Made by a program: the position numbers and the translations under genes. Source: Candidatus Methanomethylicaceae archaeon (lineage in GTDB: Archaea > Thermoproteota > Methanomethylicia > Methanomethylicales > Methanomethylicaceae). From it: a stretch of 64,000 bases of DNA. The notes beneath the pieces are model-generated. The model was not told the DNA's origin and did not search any database. It saw nothing but the letters and a program-made list of their open reading frames with translations. This document shows, in pieces, positions 18,015-26,330 of this stretch (positions within the stretch are counted from its first letter, which is position 1; each line of letters starts with the position of its first letter). The stretch lies in contig JAOAJN010000006.1 of assembly GCA_026414165.1 (NCBI GenBank), positions 31,350 through 95,349 on the forward strand, written 5' to 3'.

Positions 18015-18371
18015 ATGAATCTCGTTACATTTTTGGTTTCAGCAATAACCTATCTTTTAGGAAAGGATTTCTTTAGCGCTTTTATGCTACTCCTGCTTGT
18101 AGAGAGCTCTGTTGCACTGATAATCGGAGGGGTTTATGGCTCAATAGTTTCAAGCGCTTCTTTTCATGGAATTGATCGATATTTCAAAAGAGCAGGGTTT
18201 GGAAAATTAAAGGTTGAAGTGCCAAGTATACAAAAAGATCAAGAAGAAAAAGAGCTGAAAAACGAGATAGAGAGAACAAAGAGAGAAGTCAGGATGGGGA
18301 AGAGATTTGTAATACTTGGAGCGACCTTATTATTGGAGTCTATTTTTATAGCATTAATTTTGATGATATAA
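18015..18371 (+). CDS. Small membrane protein with cytoplasmic coiled coil
   Basis: 118 aa from the ATG at 18015; the tracked start at 17949 adds 22 residues of doubtful sequence. Two hydrophobic segments form an N-terminal hairpin ('NLVTFLVSAITYLLG' and 'AFMLLLLVESSVALIIGGVYG'). A charged helix of about 40 residues likely to be coiled coil follows ('QEEKELKNEIERTKREVR'), then a final membrane segment ('ILGATLLLESIFIALILMI'). Function not recognised. It is convergent with the peptide-binding protein gene. Confidence 0.55.
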   Translation: MNLVTFLVSAITYLLGKDFFSAFMLLLLVESSVALIIGGVYGSIVSSASFHGIDRYFKRAGFGKLKVEVPSIQKDQEEKELKNEIERTKREVRMGKRFVILGATLLLESIFIALILMI

Positions 18372-18414
18372 TACTTCATCAAAATTAATAAAAAAGAAAA
18401 AAGAGGGTTATTTT

Positions 18415-20814
18415 TTATTTCTTACGCATGCCAAGAATTGCAGCTATGATTATCGCAATGATGGCTAAAGCGATGGCGCCATAGGCTATGCTAGTGAGTG
18501 ATGCTACCTGGGAGTTTAGGGATGCTACTTGGGAGCTCAATGAAGATACTTGGTTCTTGTATGTGGTTAGCATCTCATCGACGGAAGTTATTGTTACCTT
18601 AACCGAATCTGTTTTCTGGGACGGAATTGCTAAAGTTAATCCGCTGTACGGAAATGTTGGACCGGTCGCTGTCGAGGCAGCTGCGGTCTTGGCTCCTACT
18701 CCTGGCAGGGTTACCCTGAAGTAATATGTTCCAGTGCTTGTAGGAACATAAACTAGCTGGTAGTATCCACCAGTTGTTGTTATCGTCTGAGCTACTGGTG
18801 TAAAGGTTGAGTTGTCGGTACTCATCTCCAAGAGTGCTACGAACCCACCCTCCTGAATTGCAATCACGGGGTCAACACTGAACTGCCCTGTAAACACGAT
18901 GGGCTCATTCACAAGATATGTGGCGCCCACAGCAACCTGTCCTGCCGCAGCTGGCACTTTGTATCCGGCCTTGGCTAGATACTCTTTGGCCTTGGCGGGG
19001 TTGTATTCTCTTGGTACACATTCAGTGTTGTAGTATGGGCTCAGTGGATTAACATGCACAGAGGCGGGTTCTGCGAATCCGCTAAGGAGATTGTCTATGA
19101 TAAGTTTACGAGGTATGAGATATTCAAAGGCAAGTCTTACATATCTTGCCGCCTCAGCAGCCCTCGATGGATCTTGTTTTCCAAGTGGAGTGGCAGTACC
19201 AGTTCCAAAGACAGGGTGCCTCATGTTGTACCCAAGCTGTTGAATTCCTGAGCCTCTCAGTATGTAGTTAGTGGCAAAGTTGAGGTTACCAGCCTGATAG
19301 TCCCTGGAGAGCTGATAGTTCTGGTCGAGTATGTGTACCTCTCCATTCTTGAGGGCGGCAATGGCAGCATCCTTCTCTACTATGTATCTCACATAGAACT
19401 TCTGAACTTGGAATAGACCTTGTGACTCCAAAGCGGCTTTATTCCAGTAGTTATTGAACTTCTCAAGTGTGGCTATTGCCTTTACAGGATCGTATTTCAC
19501 GAACTTGTATGGACCACATCCGATAGGACCTGAGAAGGTCTGCCCATTAGAGGTGTACGTTCCAGTGCCCTTGTTAAATGGATGCTCTTTCCATTTCTCA
19601 AATGGAACGTTGCCCAGAACATGTTTCGGAAGTATGGCTACACCATCGCCTTCTGGATGGAATGTTGCTGCTGGCTTACCAAGCCCTCCAAAGTCCGCGA
19701 TAGTGATCCTTACTGTGTACTTATCAACGGCTTCTATTGTGGCCTTCCTTGGATTGCTCACATTAGCTGGTGCAGGGTAATAGCCCACACCATTTTCAAG
19801 GTCGATTACAAGCCTTGTTGTTGTTCCGTCAAGCCATTTGAAAGTTATATCCTCACCAATATAGCCCGCCTCATAAGCTGATTGCTGCGATCCAGACTGC
19901 GGGTTAAGGTATGCCAAAAATGAGAAGACTACATCGTCAGCGGTGACTTCTATGCCATCATGGAAGTAGACGCCGGACCTTATTTTGTATGTAAAGGTTC
20001 TTCCGTCAGCTGAAACAGTCGGGTGGTCTAAGGCTATGGCAGGCTTAAACTCGTAGTTTGAGTCAAGGTAGTAGAGGGAGTCAAATATGGAGTTGAAGAC
20101 CAGAGTGTCGTACCAAGAATTGGATAATGGTGGACAGAGGTCCAACAATTCACCAGTGGTTGCAAGTACTACTTCACTCCTTCCAGTAAGGAACTGAGGT
20201 GTCGGACCGATGTTGTCGAAGATCCACTCGTAGCCGTGGAAGTTTAGGGCACTGTCTGCTGTGAAGACAGCCTGTGAGAAGAATATCTGTGATGCGGGGA
20301 CATCATTGTACTGGACCATCTGCCAGTCCTTGAATGCCTTTATGCCCTCGGGAGTGTATCCCTTTGTCATAAAAGATTCTATTAATCTATCACTCTGAGG
20401 GTTATTCCAGAGGAAGTAGTTTGAGTTTGGTGGAAGGTTCTTGCTGTAGTAAATTTGGAATGTGCCAGAGAAGGGTGTTGAAGGAGCTCCAGGCGTCCAT
20501 CCGATGAATAAGGCGTCCCAACCGCCCTCGTCCCAAGTCTTTCCAATTTTCTCGGGAGGCGGGGTCAATATCCTGTCATAAACAGAGCCCCAACCCAAGA
20601 AGACGACCCTAGCATCAATGCCTACTGACTGAAATGAATTAGCAATGATAAGACCCCACTGTCTTCTTAGTAAGTTGGCTGTTCCAGGTGCCACAAGTGT
20701 CATTTTGAATAGTGGTTGATCTGCGGAAAGCACCAAAGGTTGTACGAAGGCAAACACCGACACTACCATCATCCCTGCCATTGCTATTGCAAAAATAGAT
20801 TTTCTTTTCATCAA
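18415..20814 (-). CDS. Peptide ABC transporter binding protein (family 5), circularly permuted, membrane-anchored
   Basis: 799 aa. A signal peptide ('AIAMAGMMVVSVFAFVQPLVLSA') precedes residues of about 33-200, which correspond to the part that normally forms the C-terminal end of an OppA/DppA domain ('LVAPGTANLLRRQWGLIIAN', 'WDALFIGWTPG', 'FLWNNPQSDRLI'). The usual N-terminal part follows (about 210-617), with 'ADGRTFTYKIRSGVYFHDG' and 'DDVVFSFLAYLNP', ending at 'NPAKAKEYLAKAGYK'. Then come an Ig-like beta domain (about 620-735), heptads 'SSQVASLNSQVASLTS' and a C-terminal membrane anchor. It should bind oligopeptides or similar ligands at the cell surface for the permease encoded upstream. 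The order of parts looks like a circular permutation. Confidence 0.85.
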   Translation of the reverse strand: MMKRKSIFAIAMAGMMVVSVFAFVQPLVLSADQPLFKMTLVAPGTANLLRRQWGLIIANSFQSVGIDARVVFLGWGSVYDRILTPPPEKIGKTWDEGGWDALFIGWTPGAPSTPFSGTFQIYYSKNLPPNSNYFLWNNPQSDRLIESFMTKGYTPEGIKAFKDWQMVQYNDVPASQIFFSQAVFTADSALNFHGYEWIFDNIGPTPQFLTGRSEVVLATTGELLDLCPPLSNSWYDTLVFNSIFDSLYYLDSNYEFKPAIALDHPTVSADGRTFTYKIRSGVYFHDGIEVTADDVVFSFLAYLNPQSGSQQSAYEAGYIGEDITFKWLDGTTTRLVIDLENGVGYYPAPANVSNPRKATIEAVDKYTVRITIADFGGLGKPAATFHPEGDGVAILPKHVLGNVPFEKWKEHPFNKGTGTYTSNGQTFSGPIGCGPYKFVKYDPVKAIATLEKFNNYWNKAALESQGLFQVQKFYVRYIVEKDAAIAALKNGEVHILDQNYQLSRDYQAGNLNFATNYILRGSGIQQLGYNMRHPVFGTGTATPLGKQDPSRAAEAARYVRLAFEYLIPRKLIIDNLLSGFAEPASVHVNPLSPYYNTECVPREYNPAKAKEYLAKAGYKVPAAAGQVAVGATYLVNEPIVFTGQFSVDPVIAIQEGGFVALLEMSTDNSTFTPVAQTITTTGGYYQLVYVPTSTGTYYFRVTLPGVGAKTAAASTATGPTFPYSGLTLAIPSQKTDSVKVTITSVDEMLTTYKNQVSSLSSQVASLNSQVASLTSIAYGAIALAIIAIIIAAILGMRKK

Positions 20815-20972
20815 ATATCACCCATATTGGTGGTGTATTGAAATATTGGTCTTAAAGTGTATTTAAGATCTGTCATTCTCATTGGCTTGTTTAAAAAATA
20901 CTTATGGTAAATATAAAACAAGAAATTTAAATGAAATGGGTGTCTCCAAACTTAAGTGTCGGCATTTTAGAT

Positions 20973-21965
20973 TCAGAGAAACTTATTCCAGTAGTGACAT
21001 GAAACGAAGTGATCTAAATCCACTTGAGATAGCACAGGCTTCTCTTCTTTACACTTAGAATCCGCATATTGACATCTTGGGTGGAACCTGCAACCAGGGG
21101 GAGGATTAATAGGACTAGGTACTTCGCCCGGAAGGACAATAATGTTCATCTTTCTTTTCGGGTCTGGTATCGGAACCGCAGACATAAGTGCCCTCGTATA
21201 AGGATGCACAGGATGATCAAACAGCTTCTCCGTCGGAGCATGTTCAACAATCTCTCCAAGATACATCACAATTACGCGTTGTGAGATCTGCCTAACTGAA
21301 CTGAGATCGTGGGATATGTATAGGTAGGACATCCCCAGTTTTTCTTGAAGTTCCATGATCAAGTTCAGTATTTGAGCCCTTATCGACACATCCAATGAGG
21401 AGACGGGTTCGTCCGCAATAATGAACTTTGGCTCGACAGCCAACGCGCGTGCAATGCAGATCCTTTGCCTTTGTCCTCCGCTGAATTCGTGTGGGTATCT
21501 CTCTGCGTGATAGGGCTCAAGACCAACCATCTCTAGTAGTTTGTAGACCCTTTCCTTCCACTCGCTTGAGGGTACATGTCTATGTATTTTGAAGGGCTCA
21601 CTTATGATGTCGTATACAGTCATCCTCGGATCTAAGGATGCATAAGGATTTTGGAATACCATCTGCATAGATCTTCTGAGTTTAAGCTGTTCTTCCCTGG
21701 ATCCTTTTGAGAAGGTCTGGATGATGTCCTTTCCGCCGAAGAAGATCTGCCCTGAGGAGGGCTTCTCTAAATAAAGAATTAGCTTTCCAGTCGTGGTCTT
21801 TCCACAGCCACTCTCGCCCACCAGCCCTATAGTTTCCCTTTCATTTACAGTAAATGAGATGTGATCTACGGCATGGACGTTGCCAATTATCTTTTTTCTA
21901 AAGATTCCCCTAGAGTACACTGGGAAATATTTCACAAGATCCCTAACTTCAAGCAGTGGCGGCAT
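20973..21965 (-). CDS. Peptide ABC transporter ATP-binding protein (OppF-like)
   Basis: 330 aa. Motifs are Walker A 'GESGCGKTTTGK', Q-loop 'QNPYASLDPRMT', signature 'FSGGQRQRICIARAL', Walker B 'FIIADEPVSSLDVS' and the C-terminal oligopeptide transporter tail with Cys residues 'PPGCRFHPRCQYADSKCKEE', which in relatives binds a 4Fe-4S cluster. It ends just before the divergent-looking gap that separates the binding-protein gene. The neighbouring OppD-like gene ends one base upstream of its start. It powers import together with OppD. Confidence 0.93.
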   Translation of the reverse strand: MPPLLEVRDLVKYFPVYSRGIFRKKIIGNVHAVDHISFTVNERETIGLVGESGCGKTTTGKLILYLEKPSSGQIFFGGKDIIQTFSKGSREEQLKLRRSMQMVFQNPYASLDPRMTVYDIISEPFKIHRHVPSSEWKERVYKLLEMVGLEPYHAERYPHEFSGGQRQRICIARALAVEPKFIIADEPVSSLDVSIRAQILNLIMELQEKLGMSYLYISHDLSSVRQISQRVIVMYLGEIVEHAPTEKLFDHPVHPYTRALMSAVPIPDPKRKMNIIVLPGEVPSPINPPPGCRFHPRCQYADSKCKEEKPVLSQVDLDHFVSCHYWNKFL

Positions 21966-21966
21966 T

Positions 21967-22941
21967 TCAGGATCTACCTCCTTGTAGCTCCCGCCATCTA
22001 TGGCAGGAAATAAAGTGGGAGTTGCCGACTTCTTCCAGTGGCGGCTTTCTTTCCTTGCAAAGGTCTATGGCATACTGGCAGCGTGGATGGAATCTGCAGC
22101 CAGAAGGCGGGTCAATCAGGTTTGGAATGTTGCCTGGGATTGAGATCAGCTTTCTCGTCTCGTCAAGTCTTGGGACCGCCTTTAGTAGCGCTTCGGTGTA
22201 TGGGTGGGGTCTCTCAAAGATGTCTTCTATACTACCGCTCTCCATGACATTTCCTGCGTAGAGAACGACTACATTCTTACACATTTCTGCAACAATTCCC
22301 ATGTCATGAGTGATCATTACCAAGGTCATGCCCAGTTCTTTCTGAAGATCCTTGAGAAGGGCAATAATCTGTGCCTGAATTGTCACATCCAAGTTCGTGG
22401 TGGGCTCATCTGCAAACAGAAGTTCAGGGTTTAGTAGTAGGGCTCTGGCTATACATATTCTCTGTTTCATACCGCCGCTGAACTGATGCGGGTACTGATA
22501 TATGGCATGTTCAGGGTCTGGAAGTTTCACGATTCTAAGTGCTTTAACCACCCGTTCCATGGCCTCGTCCTTCTTAACCTTCTCATGTTCGATTACAATG
22601 TCTGCTAACTGTGAGCCGATGGTGAATAGTGGATTTAATGAACTTGTAGGATCTTGAAATATGAGAGAGATCTTTTTACCCCGGTACTTCCGCATCTCTT
22701 CCTCTTTTTTGAGAAGGAGATCCTCACCATTAAACAGTACCTTGCCACCGATTATTTTTCCGGGTCTTGGTACAATTCTAAGTACGGATTGTGCAGTGAC
22801 TGATTTTCCGCTTCCGCTCTCCCCAACCAATCCAACAGTGCTGCCCTTTTCCACAGAAAGGGTCACATCATCAACTGCCTTGACTACTCCAGCCTCGGTG
22901 AAAAAGTAAGTCTTAAGATACTCTATCTCAAGCAAATTCAT
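21967..22941 (-). CDS. Peptide ABC transporter ATP-binding protein (OppD-like)
   Basis: 324 aa. Motifs are Walker A 'GESGSGKSVTAQ', 'IFQDPTSSLNPLFTIG', signature 'FSGGMKQRICIARAL', Walker B 'LLFADEPTTNLDVT' and the same Cys-bearing tail 'PPSGCRFHPRCQYAIDLCKE'. It is placed six bases after the OppC-like permease gene and directly before the OppF-like gene, the classic oppBCDF order. It pairs with OppF as the ATPase heterodimer. Confidence 0.93.
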   Translation of the reverse strand: MNLLEIEYLKTYFFTEAGVVKAVDDVTLSVEKGSTVGLVGESGSGKSVTAQSVLRIVPRPGKIIGGKVLFNGEDLLLKKEEEMRKYRGKKISLIFQDPTSSLNPLFTIGSQLADIVIEHEKVKKDEAMERVVKALRIVKLPDPEHAIYQYPHQFSGGMKQRICIARALLLNPELLFADEPTTNLDVTIQAQIIALLKDLQKELGMTLVMITHDMGIVAEMCKNVVVLYAGNVMESGSIEDIFERPHPYTEALLKAVPRLDETRKLISIPGNIPNLIDPPSGCRFHPRCQYAIDLCKERKPPLEEVGNSHFISCHRWRELQGGRS

Positions 22942-22947
22942 TTTGAA

Positions 22948-23898
22948 CTACTCCCTTAGTCTTGGATTTAGCGCGTCTGAAAGACCATCACCAACAAGGT
23001 TGAATGCGAGAACTGTTAGGAAGACTGCTAGTCCTGGAAATACCTCAGCCCACCAGACTGTCGAGAGGTCCTGCAAACTCTCCTCCATCAGGCGACCCCA
23101 CGTTATAGTGTTGGGGTCTCCAAATCCCAAGAAGCTCACAGCTGCCTCGACTAGAACAGCAGAGGCCATTGTCAAGGTTGCCAGCACGATTACCTGAGGC
23201 AATATGTTGGGAAAAATGTGGCGCAGCATAATCCATCTAGAACTTGCGCCTAGGCTTTTTGCTGCTTGAATAAACTCACACTCCTTCATCCTCAAAACCT
23301 CGCCTCTTATCACACGCGCGTAGGACGCCCAACCGAATATAGAGACTATAACCACCACTATTGTGAGACCGACCGGAATTTTTATGCCAAAAACATTCCA
23401 AAATGGCTCTGCTACTCCCAACTGGTAAATCCTTGAGAATAAGAGTATGAAGAGCAGAGATGGAAATACAAGAAACACCTCAGTAATCCTCATCAAGACG
23501 TCGTCAACGAGACGTCCAAAGTAGCCCGATACTATTCCGACCCCAACCGAAAGTGCCATACTTATAATAGTAACGGCCACGGCAACATAGATGGTGTAAA
23601 TTGAGCCATGAATAACTTCGCTGAAGACATCCGTCCCCATGACCGTGGTTCCAAATGGGTGTTTCCATGATGGTGGCTGCGCAGATTCCCCTTCGTAGAG
23701 GGGCTTGAAGGCGTCAGGATGAGGTCGGGCAGGGTAAGGTGCTATAACATTGTGAAAAGCCGCGATCGTCAAAAGTACGATAATCATGCCCAGTCCAACA
23801 AGACCAGACCTGTGCTTCTTGAATCTGCGCCAGGCAACCGCCCACTGGCTAGCACCCCTTTCTTTTATTTCTTTGTCAGATCTACGTCTAAGGTTCAC
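22948..23898 (-). CDS. Peptide ABC transporter permease (OppC-like)
   Basis: 316 aa, about six membrane helices. The N-terminal cytoplasmic helix carries 'WAVAWRRFKKHRSGLVGLGM', typical of OppC/DppC, and the EAA loop reads 'ECEFIQAAKSLGASSRWIMLRHIFPNI'. The C-terminal 'WWAEVFPGLAVFLTVLAFNLVGDGLSDALNPR' is diagnostic of this permease type. It follows the OppB-like gene after 12 bases. It forms the membrane channel with OppB. Confidence 0.93.
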   Translation of the reverse strand: MNLRRRSDKEIKERGASQWAVAWRRFKKHRSGLVGLGMIIVLLTIAAFHNVIAPYPARPHPDAFKPLYEGESAQPPSWKHPFGTTVMGTDVFSEVIHGSIYTIYVAVAVTIISMALSVGVGIVSGYFGRLVDDVLMRITEVFLVFPSLLFILLFSRIYQLGVAEPFWNVFGIKIPVGLTIVVVIVSIFGWASYARVIRGEVLRMKECEFIQAAKSLGASSRWIMLRHIFPNILPQVIVLATLTMASAVLVEAAVSFLGFGDPNTITWGRLMEESLQDLSTVWWAEVFPGLAVFLTVLAFNLVGDGLSDALNPRLRE

Positions 23899-23910
23899 TC
23901 TTAAAACCTC

Positions 23911-24891
23911 CTAGTCTATAGTTACCCTAGGATCAACCCAAGCGTAAACCAAGTCGGTAATAAGGTTCGCAATTAGAATCATTATTGTTATGATCATTGT
24001 TATGCCCATTATAAGGGGGAAGTCCAGCCTTAGAGACGCAGTTACATAAGCTCTACCAAGTCCAGGCCAGCTGAATACAGTCTCAGTTACGGGCGCTCCT
24101 GCAAGCATTCCACCTATGGAAAGCCCAAGCAGAGTTAAAAGAGGTGTTATTGCGTTCTTCAGTGCGTACTTGTAAAGAACTTTTCTCTCGGGAATTCCAC
24201 TTGCCCTTGCTGCCATAATGTAGTCTTGCCTAAGAACCTCGAGCATGCCAGCCCTGAGCAGACGAACATTATAAGCCAAATTTGCGAATGTGAGGACCGT
24301 TACTGGTAACACGAGATGGGCAAGTTCGTCTAAAAATTCATTCTTTATACCAAAAACTGGCCAAAGATAAGGCGCACCATGTGCACCAGCCGATGGTAGC
24401 CAGCCAAGATGGTAAGAGAATATTAGAATTAACACGATTCCGAACCAGAAGACGGGCACAGAGATACCAAATATAGCTATGCTGGAGACCGTGTAGTCGG
24501 CAGCTGAACGTTGCTTTACTGCCGAGTACACTCCAGCAGGAATTGATATGAAGAAGGCAAGGAGAATGGATATGATCTGTAGTTTAGCAGTCTCCCATAT
24601 AAGAGACGAGATTATCTCATTGACAGGTCTGCCACCGTAGAGAGATTTTCCAAAGTCTCCATGGATGAAGTGGTCGAGCCATCTTAGGTATTGGATCGGG
24701 ATAGGATCGTTAAGACCGTAGTATTCCCTTAAGAATTGTCTTTGGGCCTCGGTTATGCTGGGATTTCCCGCTGTGGCAAGTTGAATAGGATCTCCAGCAG
24801 CATACATGACGAGAAAACTAACAAGGGAGATACCAATAATCAAAGGGACCATGTATATTGTCCGCCTTATAATGTACTTGGCTAGCCCCAA
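23911..24891 (-). CDS. Peptide ABC transporter permease (OppB-like)
   Basis: 326 aa, first gene of the importer operon. It starts 'KYIIRRTIYMVPLIIGISLVSFLVM', the OppB/DppB N-terminus, and has an EAA loop 'RQDYIMAARASGIPERKVLYKYALKNAITPLL' and the ending 'LITDLVYAWVDPRV'. On the minus strand a TATA-like TTTAAATA near 24935-24942 probably drives the operon. The binding-protein gene is last, separated from oppF by about 158 bases, and probably has its own promoter for higher expression. Confidence 0.93.
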   Translation of the reverse strand: MGLAKYIIRRTIYMVPLIIGISLVSFLVMYAAGDPIQLATAGNPSITEAQRQFLREYYGLNDPIPIQYLRWLDHFIHGDFGKSLYGGRPVNEIISSLIWETAKLQIISILLAFFISIPAGVYSAVKQRSAADYTVSSIAIFGISVPVFWFGIVLILIFSYHLGWLPSAGAHGAPYLWPVFGIKNEFLDELAHLVLPVTVLTFANLAYNVRLLRAGMLEVLRQDYIMAARASGIPERKVLYKYALKNAITPLLTLLGLSIGGMLAGAPVTETVFSWPGLGRAYVTASLRLDFPLIMGITMIITIMILIANLITDLVYAWVDPRVTID

Positions 24892-25047
24892 GCAATGACA
24901 CCTTTTTTCTCAACTAATAGACTTTAGTATTTAAATTTTTGCAGAATTTTAACTGGATTTTATTTTTGATTTTTTGTATTTTACTCCATCGCGAATGTAA
25001 CCCTAATCTGAAAAAGGTCTTTTTTTAGTATCAATAATGGGGATTAT

Positions 25048-25917
25048 TTATTCTGCAATTGCTTCATATGCCCTTATGAGGGCCTGTGTCCCCTTCTCGC
25101 CTAGACCCTTTGCCTCTGCGATCCTGAATATCTGGTGTGCCAGTCCCGTGGCGAGTAGAGGTGCTCTAAGTTCCTCTGCAAGCTGAAGTGCCAACCGGAG
25201 ATCCTTCTGTTGGAGCCTTAACTTGAAGCCTGGCTCCATGTCGCCTGAAAGTATCTTCGGGGCAAGGTTTGATATAATGTTCGAAGCGCCAAGACCGCCA
25301 CTGACGACCTCGATCATCTTTCCAACATCCACAACAGTTCTCTTGCAAAGAGCGATCCCCTCACACATGGATACGATGTTCAACGCACAGATCACTTGAT
25401 TGCAGAGTTTGACGATCTCGCCAGCACCATTTCCTCCTACGTGGACAATTACTCGTCCCATTGCCCTGAATATTGGCAAGCACCTTTCAAAGACTTCCTT
25501 CTTGCCACCAACCATTATTGAGAGGGTGCCCTCGATCGCCCCCTTCTGACCACCGCTAACCGGCGCGTCCAGCATGTCAACACCTTTGGCTGCAAGCGCG
25601 TTGGCGATCTCGACGGAAACTTTGGGAGAGATTGTGCTCATATCTACCACCACCATTCCAGGACGGACGCCTTCGATCACGCCATTTTCGCCCAGAATTA
25701 CCTCCTTTACGTCTGGCGAGTCCGGAAGCATGGTTATAATGACGTCTGTTTTCTCGGCGACCTCACGACCTGAAAGTGCAGGTTTTGCACCTAATGCGAC
25801 AAGCTCGTCTACCGGCTTTCTGCTTCTGTTGTGCACTACAAGAGCGTAGCCATTTTTCAATAGATTTTTTGCCATTGGGAGGCCCATTATCCCAAGACCA
25901 ATAAATCCGATCTTCAA
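25048..25917 (-). CDS. Beta-hydroxyacid dehydrogenase (3-hydroxyisobutyrate / tartronate semialdehyde reductase family)
   Basis: 289 aa NAD(P)-dependent enzyme. It has an N-terminal Rossmann motif 'GFIGLGIMGLPMAKNLLKNG', the substrate-binding signature 'DAPVSGGQKGAIEGTLSIMVGG' (near 117-138), and the catalytic lysine in 'GAGEIVKLCNQ' (near 170). These are the three conserved elements of the family. It may interconvert 3-hydroxyisobutyrate or 2-hydroxy-3-oxopropionate, or reduce succinic semialdehyde-like or glyoxylate substrates, as related plant and bacterial enzymes do. The substrate cannot be set from sequence alone. Single gene between the peptide importer and the OFOR operon. Confidence 0.88.
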   Translation of the reverse strand: MKIGFIGLGIMGLPMAKNLLKNGYALVVHNRSRKPVDELVALGAKPALSGREVAEKTDVIITMLPDSPDVKEVILGENGVIEGVRPGMVVVDMSTISPKVSVEIANALAAKGVDMLDAPVSGGQKGAIEGTLSIMVGGKKEVFERCLPIFRAMGRVIVHVGGNGAGEIVKLCNQVICALNIVSMCEGIALCKRTVVDVGKMIEVVSGGLGASNIISNLAPKILSGDMEPGFKLRLQQKDLRLALQLAEELRAPLLATGLAHQIFRIAEAKGLGEKGTQALIRAYEAIAE

Positions 25918-26054
25918 AGTTTTAAGACCCCCATTCTCAAACGTCTTTAATTATGTATAAGAGTTGTGTCTCATGTACTAAATTTACTGATATTATAATC
26001 TGCAATCGATGATTCTCCCAAATTTTATATTTCATTGAACGATTAATATCTTAA

Positions 26055-26330
26055 GTGGTTAAATTGAAAGTATGTAAAGAGTGTAGGTGGTGGAGACCCG
26101 ACGCGGTTCTGATATACGTGGGCGAGTGTGAAAGAAAGCAAATCTCAACGAAAGAGCTGGACGGTCCTTGCGAGGTTTTTGCCAAGAAGGTTGAGTCGGA
26201 GTTTATGTGGTGTAGTGATTGTAGAGAAACTTTTCATAAAAGTGAGGCAAAACGGCACAGAGAGCATAACACATACCAAGAGGTACACGTTGATGAGGAT
26301 GTACACGAGTATATATCGGCTGGTGACTGA
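26055..26330 (+). CDS. Small protein with two putative zinc-binding units
   Basis: 91 aa with a GTG start; a TATA-like TTTTATAT lies about 33 bases upstream. The first half has 'CKECRWWRP' with further Cys in 'GECERK' and 'GPCEVF'. The second half is a C2H2-like finger, 'CSDCRETFHKSEAKRHREH'. The tail is acidic. Its stop codon directly abuts the ATG of the OFOR alpha gene, so it leads that operon. It could be a regulator or an assembly or stability factor. No family name is known to me. Confidence 0.7.
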   Translation: MVKLKVCKECRWWRPDAVLIYVGECERKQISTKELDGPCEVFAKKVESEFMWCSDCRETFHKSEAKRHREHNTYQEVHVDEDVHEYISAGD

